Program-made: the position numbers and the translations under genes
Shown: in pieces, positions 16,580 to 24,328 of the stretch
Position numbering within the stretch: the stretch's first letter is position 1
How the letters are laid out: every line of letters begins with the position of its first letter
From: CAYPEL01 sp964409635
GTDB lineage: Bacteria > Pseudomonadota > Gammaproteobacteria > DSM-19610
Reading direction: 5' to 3'
Assembly (NCBI GenBank): GCA_964409635.1
Contig: CAYPEL010000013.1
Coordinates: 1-30,848 of the forward strand
Length of the DNA: 30,848 bases
The notes under the pieces: model-generated
The model's input: only the letters and a program-made list of their open reading frames with translations
What the model was told of the DNA's origin: nothing
The model's database searches: none

Positions 16580-17704
16580 ATGCAGATAAATTACCACCAG
16601 GTCGATAAAAATCAATTGGCCAGCGATATTGGCGAAATCAAAAACACCATTGGACAGCCTACACTGGCGGATTTTGAGCACCTGAAAAAAGTCGAACGCT
16701 GGGGCCGCATGTCAGCCTTTGCAGGCTACGCAATGGCCTGGATTTTTCCCTTTAATATTCTAGGCGCCTTCCTCATTAGCATTGGCAATATCAGCCGTTG
16801 GGCAAATGTTGCCCACCCCGTACTGCATGGCGCTTATGACAAAGTACCTGGCATCCCTGATCGTTATACCAGCAAAGGTTTTGCCCGGGGCTGGCGGCGC
16901 ATTATTGACTGGATGGACTGGATTGAGCCGGCAGCCTGGGATCATGAACATAACAAAATGCACCACTACAATCTGGGAGAGGATGCCGATCCGGACAACT
17001 TAGAAGTCAACATGAAGTGGCTACGCCACTCCAGTATGCCGATGTGGCTGCGCTATGCCATTATTATCGTATTTGCCGGTGTCTGGAAGCCCGTATACTA
17101 CGCACCCAATACGCTAAAAATTCTAGGCAACAGAGAAAGGCGCCGCCAGGGGAAACCAGAGCACGCAAGTTTTATTCGCGCCGACGCCTGGAATCCGCTC
17201 AAGGGAGATGGTTATCTTTTATGGACGCGTTGTTACCTGCCCTACATTGGGTTTCGTTTTGTACTATTACCCTTGCTGTTTCTTCCCCTGGGGATGGACG
17301 CAGTAACTAATGTCTTTTTGGCTTCATTGCTGGCTGAGTTTATTACCAATCTGCATTCATTTTTAGTCATCCTCCCCAACCACTCCGCCGATGATATTTA
17401 CCGGTTTAATGAACCCAGCCAAAGCCGGGGGGAATTTTATTTACGGCAAATCTTAGGCAGTGTGAACTACAAATCCGGAGCAGACCACATTGATTTTTTC
17501 CACGGTTGGTTGAACTATCAGATTGAACACCACCTATTCCCCGCCTTGCCGTTAAATCACTATCAAAAGATGCAGGTCAAGGTGCAAGCAATATGCAAAA
17601 AACACGGCTTGCAATACCGTCAGGAAGGTGTCTTTAAACGTTTAGGCATGACACTGGATCTGATGGTCGGAAAATCTGATTTATTGGTGATTAATCATGC
17701 CTAA
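16580..17704 (+). CDS. Membrane fatty acid desaturase
   Basis: The 374-residue product carries the three histidine boxes of membrane di-iron desaturases: HPVLH (79-83), HNKMHH (124-129) and QIEHH (314-318). Long hydrophobic stretches surround them. A QxxHH third box is typical of front-end desaturases, but no cytochrome b5 domain is fused. The substrate (acyl-lipid or acyl-CoA) and the double-bond position cannot be told from sequence. The ATG at 16580 is preferred over the TTG at 16571; no strong ribosome binding site is visible for either. It is transcribed alone. Confidence 0.88.
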   Translation: MQINYHQVDKNQLASDIGEIKNTIGQPTLADFEHLKKVERWGRMSAFAGYAMAWIFPFNILGAFLISIGNISRWANVAHPVLHGAYDKVPGIPDRYTSKGFARGWRRIIDWMDWIEPAAWDHEHNKMHHYNLGEDADPDNLEVNMKWLRHSSMPMWLRYAIIIVFAGVWKPVYYAPNTLKILGNRERRRQGKPEHASFIRADAWNPLKGDGYLLWTRCYLPYIGFRFVLLPLLFLPLGMDAVTNVFLASLLAEFITNLHSFLVILPNHSADDIYRFNEPSQSRGEFYLRQILGSVNYKSGADHIDFFHGWLNYQIEHHLFPALPLNHYQKMQVKVQAICKKHGLQYRQEGVFKRLGMTLDLMVGKSDLLVINHA

Positions 17705-17726
17705 TTGATGGCAGCGAAATTGTTTA

Positions 17727-17987
17727 TTATTCCTTCTTGAGGATTTTTTCTTCCCCCATATTTTCATAGTCCGCCATACCCTGAAAATCTTCTAGGCAAG
17801 TTTGCACAAAATCCACCAAGTCATCTCCCTCCATGCCTGAATAACCAGCCTCTTCTCTACAACTGTCCACATCCTGTTTATTATAGGATTCGCCATTTAA
17901 GATTTCTGTTTCTGCCAGCACCTGTGCCGGGGTAGCTGCGCATAAGCCGAATAACACTGCGAGGTGGACATTTCGTAATACTCTCAT
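17727..17987 (-). CDS. Small secreted protein of unknown function
   Basis: The 86-residue product starts with a clear signal peptide ending near VLAET (about residue 25). The mature part of about 60 residues is acidic and has two cysteines (in DSCREE and QTCLED) that could form one disulfide. AAGGG lies seven bases before the ATG, which supports translation. I recognise no family. It is convergent with the desaturase gene, so no operon partner suggests a role. Confidence 0.65.
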   Translation of the reverse strand: MRVLRNVHLAVLFGLCAATPAQVLAETEILNGESYNKQDVDSCREEAGYSGMEGDDLVDFVQTCLEDFQGMADYENMGEEKILKKE

Positions 17988-18172
17988 TGATTTTCCCTTA
18001 AGCTCTTAGATAAATCGCAATCCAGCAGCGGCTGATGATACATGACAAATACTGGTCGTATTCTAATATCTTATTTACATGAATAATATAGCAAAAATGA
18101 GGCTGGAGTAGACAGCGTTTTTCGGCGACTGGACAGGCCTTCAAAATATCAGGCAGACAAACCAATATAGAC

Positions 18173-18209
18173 TATAATATTTTCACTCACCACAGCTATG
18201 TTTGTGGTG
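18173..18209 (+). promoter_or_regulatory. -10 box and inverted repeat upstream of the cNMP-binding gene
   Basis: A TATAAT box (18173-18178) is followed by CACCACA and TGTGGTG (18188-18194 and 18203-18209), a perfect 7-bp inverted repeat with an 8-bp spacer. The repeat would begin just after the transcription start, a common operator position. It could equally be a leader hairpin. No convincing -35 box is seen. Confidence 0.45.
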
Positions 18210-18250
18210 TAAACTATTTATAGCAGTGATTACCTATAACGAGAAACAAT

Positions 18251-18775
18251 ATGCTGCCAGATGAGAAAAAAGAATTATACCCGCTAAATAAAACCAACCA
18301 AAGCAAACGTATTGAACTACTGCAATCAATGCCTATTTTCGGTGGCATACGTTCTGATACGCTTGCATTTCTGCTTGGGCATTCGGGGCAGGTGGATATT
18401 GGAAAAAATAGTTACTTTTATCACGAGAAAGATACTGCACAGTCTCTGTTTGTGCTTGAACAGGGCAAAGTTCTACTCCTCAAAGCCTGGCAGGGTGAAG
18501 ATTATATCCTCAAAGAAGTTTGTCCGGGCAATTGCTTTGGCGAAGTTGCGCTAATGGATCTACAACCACGCAATACTTCTTCACTGGCCATCGATAACTG
18601 CAGCGCAATCGAAATTTCTGATGAAGCACTGTACAAACTTTATAAGCGCGAGATTGAACAGTTCACCATAATTAGAATGAACATGGCCCGTGAAGTTTGC
18701 AGGCGGTTAAGAGAAGCAGACAACCGTGCTTTCGCGGCCGATATTCAGGCGCGCCGCTTACAACGTCCACACTGA
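18251..18775 (+). CDS. Cyclic-nucleotide-binding domain protein lacking a DNA-binding domain
   Basis: The 174-residue product has one CRP-like cNMP-binding domain (about residues 25-145) with the phosphate-binding cassette region CFGEVALMDLQPRNTS. After the domain comes one helix and a basic tail (ARRLQRPH). There is no helix-turn-helix, so it is not a CRP/FNR transcription factor in the usual sense. Such stand-alone domains may sense cyclic nucleotides or act through partner proteins. It ends 15 bases before the convergent arsM gene. No GGDEF or cyclase gene is nearby to suggest a ligand. Confidence 0.82.
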   Translation: MLPDEKKELYPLNKTNQSKRIELLQSMPIFGGIRSDTLAFLLGHSGQVDIGKNSYFYHEKDTAQSLFVLEQGKVLLLKAWQGEDYILKEVCPGNCFGEVALMDLQPRNTSSLAIDNCSAIEISDEALYKLYKREIEQFTIIRMNMAREVCRRLREADNRAFAADIQARRLQRPH

Positions 18776-18790
18776 ATTGTTAGCCGCCGT

Positions 18791-19594
18791 TTATTTGACC
18801 GCTTCGATGGTCGCCGATAGAACGTAATTTTCGATCCCGCTGCCTGGCGCCCAGTCTTTTATAAATTCCTTTGATTCATCTTTGGGTTGTATGCGGATTT
18901 GATTAAATCCTGACGCTTGCAATAATTGTTCAAGGTCGCTGACCGTCGATGCACCACCAACGCAAGCGGAATGCATAACCGGATCGTTACGTATTGAATC
19001 CGGTAGTTCAACGCTGGCAACCACATCTGAAATCGCCAACCTGCCACCCGGTTTTAGAACCCGGTATGCATCCCTGAACACGCGTGCTTTATCCGGCGAA
19101 AGATTAATGACGCAATTCGACATAATGACATCGATGCTATTATCGGCAACCGGTAAATTTTCGATTTCACCTAGCCGGAATTCAACATTTTTAAACTGGC
19201 CTTTTTCAGCATTATCCCGCGCCTTGCTCAACATGCTCGGCGTCATATCAACACCAACCACAAAACCCGTTTCGCCAACTTCCTGGGCTGCAAGGAAAGC
19301 ATCGAAGCCACCGCCGCTGCCAAGATCCAGGACAGTTTCGCCCGGTTTCAGACTGGCAATCGCACGCGGGTTGCCACACCCCAGGCCCATGTCAGCGCCT
19401 TCAGGTACCAAGTCACAGTCCTGTTCCGAATATCCCAGCCGGGTAGAGATCAGCGTATTAATACTGACATCTTCAGAAACACCACAACAAGAACTTACCT
19501 CACCACAATCCGATCCCTGGTTACTCGATTCAGCCACCTGGCTGTACGCAGTCCGTACTGAGTTACGAATCCGGTCTGATTCACTCTGCTTCAT
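18791..19594 (-). CDS. arsM: Arsenite S-adenosylmethionine methyltransferase ArsM
   Basis: The 267-residue cytoplasmic enzyme methylates arsenite using S-adenosylmethionine. The SAM site is DLGSGGG (90-96) with GVDMTPSML (114-122). Cysteines fall where ArsM needs them: Cys36/Cys37, Cys60 (QDCDLVPEGADMGLGCGNP), Cys161 (SNCVINL) and Cys211 (SACVGGA). The spacing of about 101 then 50 residues equals that of the catalytic cysteines of the algal enzyme. It is the last gene of a leftward operon with two glycosyltransferases and arsS. In that setting its dimethylated product is likely the substrate for arsenosugar synthesis rather than a volatile end product. Confidence 0.95.
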   Translation of the reverse strand: MKQSESDRIRNSVRTAYSQVAESSNQGSDCGEVSSCCGVSEDVSINTLISTRLGYSEQDCDLVPEGADMGLGCGNPRAIASLKPGETVLDLGSGGGFDAFLAAQEVGETGFVVGVDMTPSMLSKARDNAEKGQFKNVEFRLGEIENLPVADNSIDVIMSNCVINLSPDKARVFRDAYRVLKPGGRLAISDVVASVELPDSIRNDPVMHSACVGGASTVSDLEQLLQASGFNQIRIQPKDESKEFIKDWAPGSGIENYVLSATIEAVK

Positions 19595-19643
19595 AATGCC
19601 TCCTAAAATGATTTACCGCAGGAGCGGAGTTTATTCTGCCCCC

Positions 19644-20330
19644 CTACCCTGTTTGCACCCTACTCGTCCAGCGTTGCCAGTCTGCAGGCCAATCTATATC
19701 CCATAACACCGGTAATTCTGTGTGACGCCAGCCTTGCTGTTTAATTATCTGCCGGGTTTGTTGCAAAACGAAAGCGGTACTCCAGTCAATCGCTGAAAAT
19801 AATGCCGGCTTATTTTGGTTCATACCAACGAGTACGTAACCCCCGTCTTCCGCAGGCCCAATAACGATTTCTTTACCGCCCTGCAAGACAGTAAAGGCAT
19901 TGTACAAATAGTTCCTATCTATAAGCGGACAATCTGCGCCAATCAACAAACAGAAATCATCTTCCTTTAAAGTCTTACTGATCGCATCCGCCATCCGTTC
20001 ACCAAGATCATTACCCGACTGCAGTCGGATTATCACTGCATATTGATCCGTCAGATTCTGGAGCCAATCATTTTGCTGTTCAGAGTCCAGCCATAGTTCG
20101 ACTTGTGACAGCTTGCTCGATACAGCTGTATGCAATGTTCTTTCCAATAGATATTTATAAGCTTGCAGCGCAGCCAGGTCACCTATTTCAGCTGCCAGTC
20201 TGGTTTTAACATGGCCGCAAACAGGGATCTTCGCAAACACCAGAATCTTTCCATCCGCAAACTGGTAATTTCCAGCTGTATTATCTATACCCATTGTGGA
20301 TAGATTTGCCCGGTAAATAATGCACGGCAC
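19644..20330 (-). CDS. Arsenosugar-associated glycosyltransferase (TIGR04282 family)
   Basis: The 228-residue product matches the cofactor-guanylyltransferase-like family TIGR04282, which is found with arsenosugar genes. Visible motifs are LVFAKIPVCGHVKTRL near the start, LIGADCPLI in the middle and GPAEDGGYVLVG, a nucleotide-sugar-binding style fold. The GTG at 20330 directly follows the stop of the upstream gene (TGAGTG), which favours coupled translation; an ATG at 20294 is an alternative start. Its exact reaction in the pathway has not, to my knowledge, been proven. Confidence 0.85.
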   Translation of the reverse strand: MPCIIYRANLSTMGIDNTAGNYQFADGKILVFAKIPVCGHVKTRLAAEIGDLAALQAYKYLLERTLHTAVSSKLSQVELWLDSEQQNDWLQNLTDQYAVIIRLQSGNDLGERMADAISKTLKEDDFCLLIGADCPLIDRNYLYNAFTVLQGGKEIVIGPAEDGGYVLVGMNQNKPALFSAIDWSTAFVLQQTRQIIKQQGWRHTELPVLWDIDWPADWQRWTSRVQTG

Positions 20331-20999
20331 TCAGTCATATAAATAAGCCAATCGTTTAGATGAAACCCCCAAACTATAGGCCGTACGCAAAACCCACATT
20401 AACAAAACTGTTCTGATTATACCTTGCTGTTCCCATCTACGGCTTGAGGTCACTAGCTCCGCCTTTAGACACTGCGGCGGGTAGATACGGTTCAATCGCT
20501 TGCTAAATTCAATATCTTCCATCAAAGGCTGTTCGGGAAATCCGCCCAGTTGATCGTAGATTTCACGCCTGACGAATATCCCCTGATCCCCGGTGGCAAT
20601 TCCGGTAAGCCGCGATCGCAGGTTCATTAAAGATTCAATTATACGCAGCAGTGGCTTTTCACCCGAGAGACGCACGTTAAACCTGCCCCATTGTGAATCG
20701 CCAAGAGCAGCTAAAATAGCTAAATCTGCATCCTGTGGCGCAACCGTATCGGCGTGTAAAAACCAGAATATGCCGCCACCCGCTGCTATCGTGCCGGCGT
20801 GCATTTGCGCAGCTCGTCCGCGCACAGACTGCAGTGTTTGATCTACCAAAGGTGCAGCGATAGTTAGTGTTTCGTCCACACTGCCACCATCTACTAGAAT
20901 CACTTCGTGACCGCGCTGGCGCATAGCCTGTAAATTTAACAGCGTTTTATTAATAGTCCCGGCTTCATTTAACACCGGTATGATTATAGAAATTTTCAC
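20331..20999 (-). CDS. Arsenosugar-associated family 2 glycosyltransferase (TIGR04283 family)
   Basis: The product (about 222 residues from the GTG at 20999) is a GT-A-fold, family 2 glycosyltransferase. It shows SIIIPVLNEAGTI, VDGGSVDET, a metal-binding HADT, GDQGIFVRREIYDQLGG and LMEDIEFSKR. TIGR04283 proteins accompany arsS and arsM in arsenosugar clusters. I chose the GTG at 20999 because the family begins at the ISIIIPVLNE strand and a GGAT lies five bases upstream; an upstream start at 21059 would overlap arsS. The donor and acceptor sugars are not visible from sequence. Confidence 0.87.
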   Translation of the reverse strand: MKISIIIPVLNEAGTINKTLLNLQAMRQRGHEVILVDGGSVDETLTIAAPLVDQTLQSVRGRAAQMHAGTIAAGGGIFWFLHADTVAPQDADLAILAALGDSQWGRFNVRLSGEKPLLRIIESLMNLRSRLTGIATGDQGIFVRREIYDQLGGFPEQPLMEDIEFSKRLNRIYPPQCLKAELVTSSRRWEQQGIIRTVLLMWVLRTAYSLGVSSKRLAYLYD

Positions 21000-21037
21000 T
21001 TTATATCCAGTACTCCGACAACATTGTATTGATGGCT

Positions 21038-22003
21038 TCAGTCCAGCGCACCACCACAACTACTGCCCTGCCCTGCCGTACAACCATAACAATGATCGGC
21101 AACTTGTATCGGTAGATTCTGTAAACCCATATTGATCAAGTCGTCCAGGTACAGGGCTTTTTCTGAGGCTTTTCCGTTCAGTGGTATACCAAGCATCTGG
21201 TTAAAATCGCAGTCATAGACTTTACCTTGCCAGTCAACGCTGAGAATCGAGCGGCACATAACAGAGGCAAGGTTACTCTGTTGATACGCCCCCTTAAGTA
21301 AGCGCATGTAAGCATCAAATTCACCACGCGATATCAAGGTGCTGCCGAAGCGCTGTATTGGCATATTGACCAGCACGAACAACTCATTAAAGTGCACACC
21401 GGCCCGGTCGAACAGTTCACGCTTATAATCGGCTTCGAGGCCACTTTGTTCCGGTGGCAGCGATGGGCCTATGGGGTTATACATCAAGTTTAAAATCAAG
21501 TCCGTGCCGGATTTGCCATAACCCAACCGGTTCAGAGTTTGTAACGCACGTATGCTGGACTTATAAACGCCGGCGCCGCGTTGTGCCTCGACATTCTCCT
21601 GCAGATAACAGGGCAAGGAGGCGACTATAATCACCTTGTGATGGGCAAGAAGCTGAGCCGTATTTTCAAAGCCCGGTTCATTGAGTATAGTCAAATTGCA
21701 GCGATCGATTACCTGCACACCCCGTTTCGTAGCCTGCTCGACAAGATAGCCGAAATCTGGATGCATTTCCGGGGCCCCACCCGTGACATCAAGTGTTTCA
21801 ATTTCTTTCGAGTCAATAAACCGGAGTACTGAGTCCAACACCTGGCGGGACATTTGTTCTTTGCGGCTAGGGCCTGCGTTTACATGACAATGCAAGCAGG
21901 ACTGATTACAGCGATACCCCAGATTAACTTGCAGGGTCGTCAGTTTCCCGCGTTTTAAAGCAGGAAAGTCGGAGGATTGTAAACGCGGCAGCGTTGCATG
22001 CAT
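21038..22003 (-). CDS. arsS: Arsenosugar biosynthesis radical SAM protein ArsS
   Basis: The 321-residue radical SAM enzyme has the [4Fe-4S] motif CNQSCLHC (Cys32, Cys36, Cys39). A Cys-rich C-terminus follows (HCYGCTAGQGSSC, Cys305, 308 and 316, plus an earlier CRS...YDCDF) that should bind an auxiliary cluster. ArsS is thought to transfer the adenosyl/ribosyl group of SAM to dimethylarsenite, forming dimethylarsinoyl-5'-deoxyadenosine, the precursor of oxo-arsenosugars. It is the first gene of the operon and would set its expression. No arsR-type repressor gene is in the window. The ATG at 22003 is preceded by AAGGACTGAAGACT, a reasonable binding site. Confidence 0.93.
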   Translation of the reverse strand: MHATLPRLQSSDFPALKRGKLTTLQVNLGYRCNQSCLHCHVNAGPSRKEQMSRQVLDSVLRFIDSKEIETLDVTGGAPEMHPDFGYLVEQATKRGVQVIDRCNLTILNEPGFENTAQLLAHHKVIIVASLPCYLQENVEAQRGAGVYKSSIRALQTLNRLGYGKSGTDLILNLMYNPIGPSLPPEQSGLEADYKRELFDRAGVHFNELFVLVNMPIQRFGSTLISRGEFDAYMRLLKGAYQQSNLASVMCRSILSVDWQGKVYDCDFNQMLGIPLNGKASEKALYLDDLINMGLQNLPIQVADHCYGCTAGQGSSCGGALD

Positions 22004-22015
22004 AGTCTTCAGTCC

Positions 22016-22159
22016 TTAGTTGAGAATAACATTGTCATCACATCGTCGCCGCCATACATATCGGGGTATGCAGCAAGCTGCAATTAATTCCCACAGCGCC
22101 ATCACGGCGAAAAGTCCGGGAATGAACGTCAACCTTAATGAAATCTCGTGAGAAATCAT
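22016..22159 (-). pseudogene. N-terminal fragment resembling sterol desaturase/fatty acid hydroxylase
   Basis: A 47-residue frame from the ATG at 22159 contains LTFIPGLFAVMALWEL followed by an arginine-rich stretch. This is the usual opening helix of sterol desaturase-family proteins (family pattern: RL...GxFAxMALWELLAPRR). It stops at TAA just 12 bases before the arsS start. The histidine boxes of the family are absent, so it cannot be an active desaturase. It is either a gene remnant or a small leader protein now coupled to arsS. Confidence 0.45.
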
Positions 22160-22305
22160 GAATTGTTCGAAATTCCAAGCGTTATCTATCCGGGGGCAAA
22201 AATACTCTGACCCATTGCAGTGCGCTGAGTTCAGTGTACCATCAAGGAACTTATTTCCATAAAACCTGATCCAACAACCGACTGTTAATTTCCGGATTTT
22301 TCACA

Positions 22306-22704
22306 GTGAATGATAATCGACTGGTGTTTGCTTACAATGCTGACGGCGGGCTGTTTAATACCGCGACTGATATAGCCCACAAAATCCTTTCCCCAGACAC
22401 TTATAGCTGTAATCTCTGCGCCCTCACCCACGGCTATTTCAGCGTTAAAAAAAACTGGGTTGATTTTCTGGAAACGTTACCGTTGGCGTGTGATTTTCTA
22501 CACCGTGATGAGTTCAGGGCAAAATACCCGGATCAGCCTGATGAGTTACCCGCCGTTTTTCTGATTCAGGATGAAAAAATAAAATTGCTGTTAGCCGCAA
22601 ATGACATCAAGAAATTTGACTCACTTGATCAATTAAAGCAACGTATCAACCACGCGTTGGAGAACCTAACGCCAGTGACTCAAATCCCTGCCCAGCAACT
22701 CTGA
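22306..22704 (+). CDS. Small conserved protein with a CNLC motif, function unknown
   Basis: The 132-residue cytoplasmic protein begins VFAYNADGGLFNTATDIAHKILSPDTYSCNLCALTHG. It resembles a group of uncharacterised bacterial proteins sometimes labelled GTPase, but no G-protein motifs are visible. CNLC (near residue 35) is a vicinal-type dithiol that could bind a metal or arsenite. A second conserved-looking stretch is FLHRDEFRAKY. The GTG at 22306 is the likely start. It is divergent from arsS, and its 3' end overlaps that of the sulfotransferase gene by 39 bases. Confidence 0.7.
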   Translation: MNDNRLVFAYNADGGLFNTATDIAHKILSPDTYSCNLCALTHGYFSVKKNWVDFLETLPLACDFLHRDEFRAKYPDQPDELPAVFLIQDEKIKLLLAANDIKKFDSLDQLKQRINHALENLTPVTQIPAQQL

Positions 22705-23598
22705 CAACAGGCTAATATCATCGGAAAAATATTCGGCCAGTTCATTCCTCAGTTGTGTTGATAATTCCGGCCGCTCGACTTTTATTTTGTTACGTTTTTT
22801 TATACGGCGGCGCAAACCACGTAAAAAACGCATCGAATCTCTGGAAGCCACCTGCCGTCTACTGATCAACAGGCTGAGCCAGCGGGGCGGGTTCATCACA
22901 TATTGCTGCAACCAGTATGATTTGTAACCCTGATGACTATTTTTATGCACAAAGCCTCGTCTGCCATCGTCATCCAATCCGATAAAAGCCAGTAGCGCTG
23001 TATAAAGTTCACCAGGTCTTTCCTTAAGATCATCAAAAACAACTACAAAACAATTTTCCCTGCCAACATTTTCGAACAGTGCAGCAAGGTGTTTCCCCGA
23101 CGAACCCATCTCACCATACTGTAATAAACGCGGTTCCCGGCAGCGTGGGGGTAGATCCAGACCCATTAGCCGCTGACTCTGTAGTGACCAGGCGGTTTCC
23201 AGGTCTTGCTGATCTTCGTCAAGAGAATAGAGCAATCTGGCATGATACGAAGCAATCATATCAACCGGATTACGCACCGTAATGATAAAGCGGGCTGCAG
23301 GATCGAATTGTTGAATCCGGCGCTGCGCCTGTGGCAGGTAAAGTGTTGAGACCGAGCCTTCACCCATAAATTTTCCGGCCAGATCATGACCTGTGTAATG
23401 CCGGCTCAAAAACTCATGACGCATCGCATCTTGCGGTATATCCTGACTCAGGAGTGAAAAGTAGTGCGATTCCTTAGGCTTGGAAAAAACCACCTGGGGA
23501 TGCGCTGCCAATGTTTTGCTGAGTGAGGTCGTACCACAGCGCGGCGCACCGACGATAAAAAAACTACCTGAAAAGACTGAGTCCGCAACACGCTGCAT
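22666..23598 (-). CDS. Sulfotransferase family protein
   Basis: The 310-residue product has the PAPS-binding loop GAPRCGTTS (17-25) and the 3'-phosphate motif RNPVDMIASYH (about 107-117), both hallmarks of PAPS-dependent sulfotransferases. The order and spacing fit the bacterial Sulfotransfer_1/3 type. It would move a sulfate group onto a hydroxyl or amine of an unknown acceptor, such as a sugar or lipid. It overlaps the unknown gene 22306-22704 tail to tail. No PAPS synthesis genes are in the window. The arsenosugar operon is about 600 bases away, so an arsenosugar acceptor is possible but unproven. Confidence 0.88.
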   Translation of the reverse strand: MQRVADSVFSGSFFIVGAPRCGTTSLSKTLAAHPQVVFSKPKESHYFSLLSQDIPQDAMRHEFLSRHYTGHDLAGKFMGEGSVSTLYLPQAQRRIQQFDPAARFIITVRNPVDMIASYHARLLYSLDEDQQDLETAWSLQSQRLMGLDLPPRCREPRLLQYGEMGSSGKHLAALFENVGRENCFVVVFDDLKERPGELYTALLAFIGLDDDGRRGFVHKNSHQGYKSYWLQQYVMNPPRWLSLLISRRQVASRDSMRFLRGLRRRIKKRNKIKVERPELSTQLRNELAEYFSDDISLLSELLGRDLSHWR

Positions 23599-23685
23599 AC
23601 TAAACTAGACCACCGGTTGGTTTTATCACTAGGGATTTTCTGATTATATAGCAGGAACTTGCAGGAACGGTTTTAACCGCGATAA

Positions 23686-23874
23686 GGTGCGAATGCCAAG
23701 CTGATTGCAGACAAGGATTTCCGTTTGCAGAACGGTGACCGTCTATTATTTTGTGGGCGTGAGGAAGCTCAAAAACAACTGCATCGCCTGGCATATGATA
23801 GCCAGAACATAAATTTTGTGCGCACCATCTATAACCTGCCGGATGTCTATATCTGGCTGATAATAAACCGGTAA
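23686..23874 (+). pseudogene. C-terminal fragment of a TrkA-C-type ion channel protein
   Basis: An open frame of 62 residues follows an in-frame TAA. It includes LIADKDFRLQNGDRLLFCG, EEAQKQL and NLPDVYIW before its own TAA. The LQ-GDRLLFCG pattern is typical of the C-terminal regulatory domain of bacterial potassium channel/TrkA-type proteins. There is no start codon or upstream channel domain, so this is the 3' end of a lost gene. It sits just upstream of the divergent sulfotransferase gene, which suggests a deletion or insertion border. Confidence 0.5.
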
Positions 23875-23890
23875 GAGTGCCAGTTTAGTG

Positions 23891-24181
23891 TCAGTCGTCG
23901 AGACTACCTGCCACCCGTTTCCTCATCTCGCGGCGCCAGTGGTGCAGGCTGGTACTGTTATTATTTCGCAGATTCCCAACATTTGCCCAACCCGTATGGT
24001 CATCTTCACTATGGATCGTAGTGCGGCGTGCGCCTTCCATGTAATTTAAACCACGCGTATTGCGCTGGTGCTGCATTTCACGGGTGTAGTGTTGATTCGC
24101 AGTTAACCAATCGCGCGTTCCATACGCCTGCACGAATGTTGGCAACAGGCCAATAATAATCAGCAGAGATAGCTTTTTCAT
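23891..24181 (-). CDS. Small secreted basic protein of unknown function
   Basis: The 96-residue product has a signal peptide (about 1-19, ending VQAYG). The mature region is rich in Arg, Asn and His (HQRNTRGLNYMEG, HHWRREMRKRVAG) and has no cysteine. I recognise no family. The ribosome binding site is weak, and the gene is flanked by the channel remnant and the divergent acyltransferase, so its reality is likely but not certain. Confidence 0.5.
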   Translation of the reverse strand: MKKLSLLIIIGLLPTFVQAYGTRDWLTANQHYTREMQHQRNTRGLNYMEGARRTTIHSEDDHTGWANVGNLRNNNSTSLHHWRREMRKRVAGSLDD

Positions 24182-24328
24182 AGGTAAAATTTATTAGTTA
24201 ATAGGCTGCGAGTGACAAGAGTATATCATATATTTCTAATATTCTATGCGCATCGTCCGGAAACAGTCGTTTCTTTTTAATTTTCCTGCACTTACCTGCA
24301 CGGGCCCATTCTGCGATAATTTCCTACT

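Noticed and set aside
19107..19706. 199-residue rightward frame over arsM
   Set aside because: Antisense to the conserved methyltransferase; no domain and no ribosome binding site.
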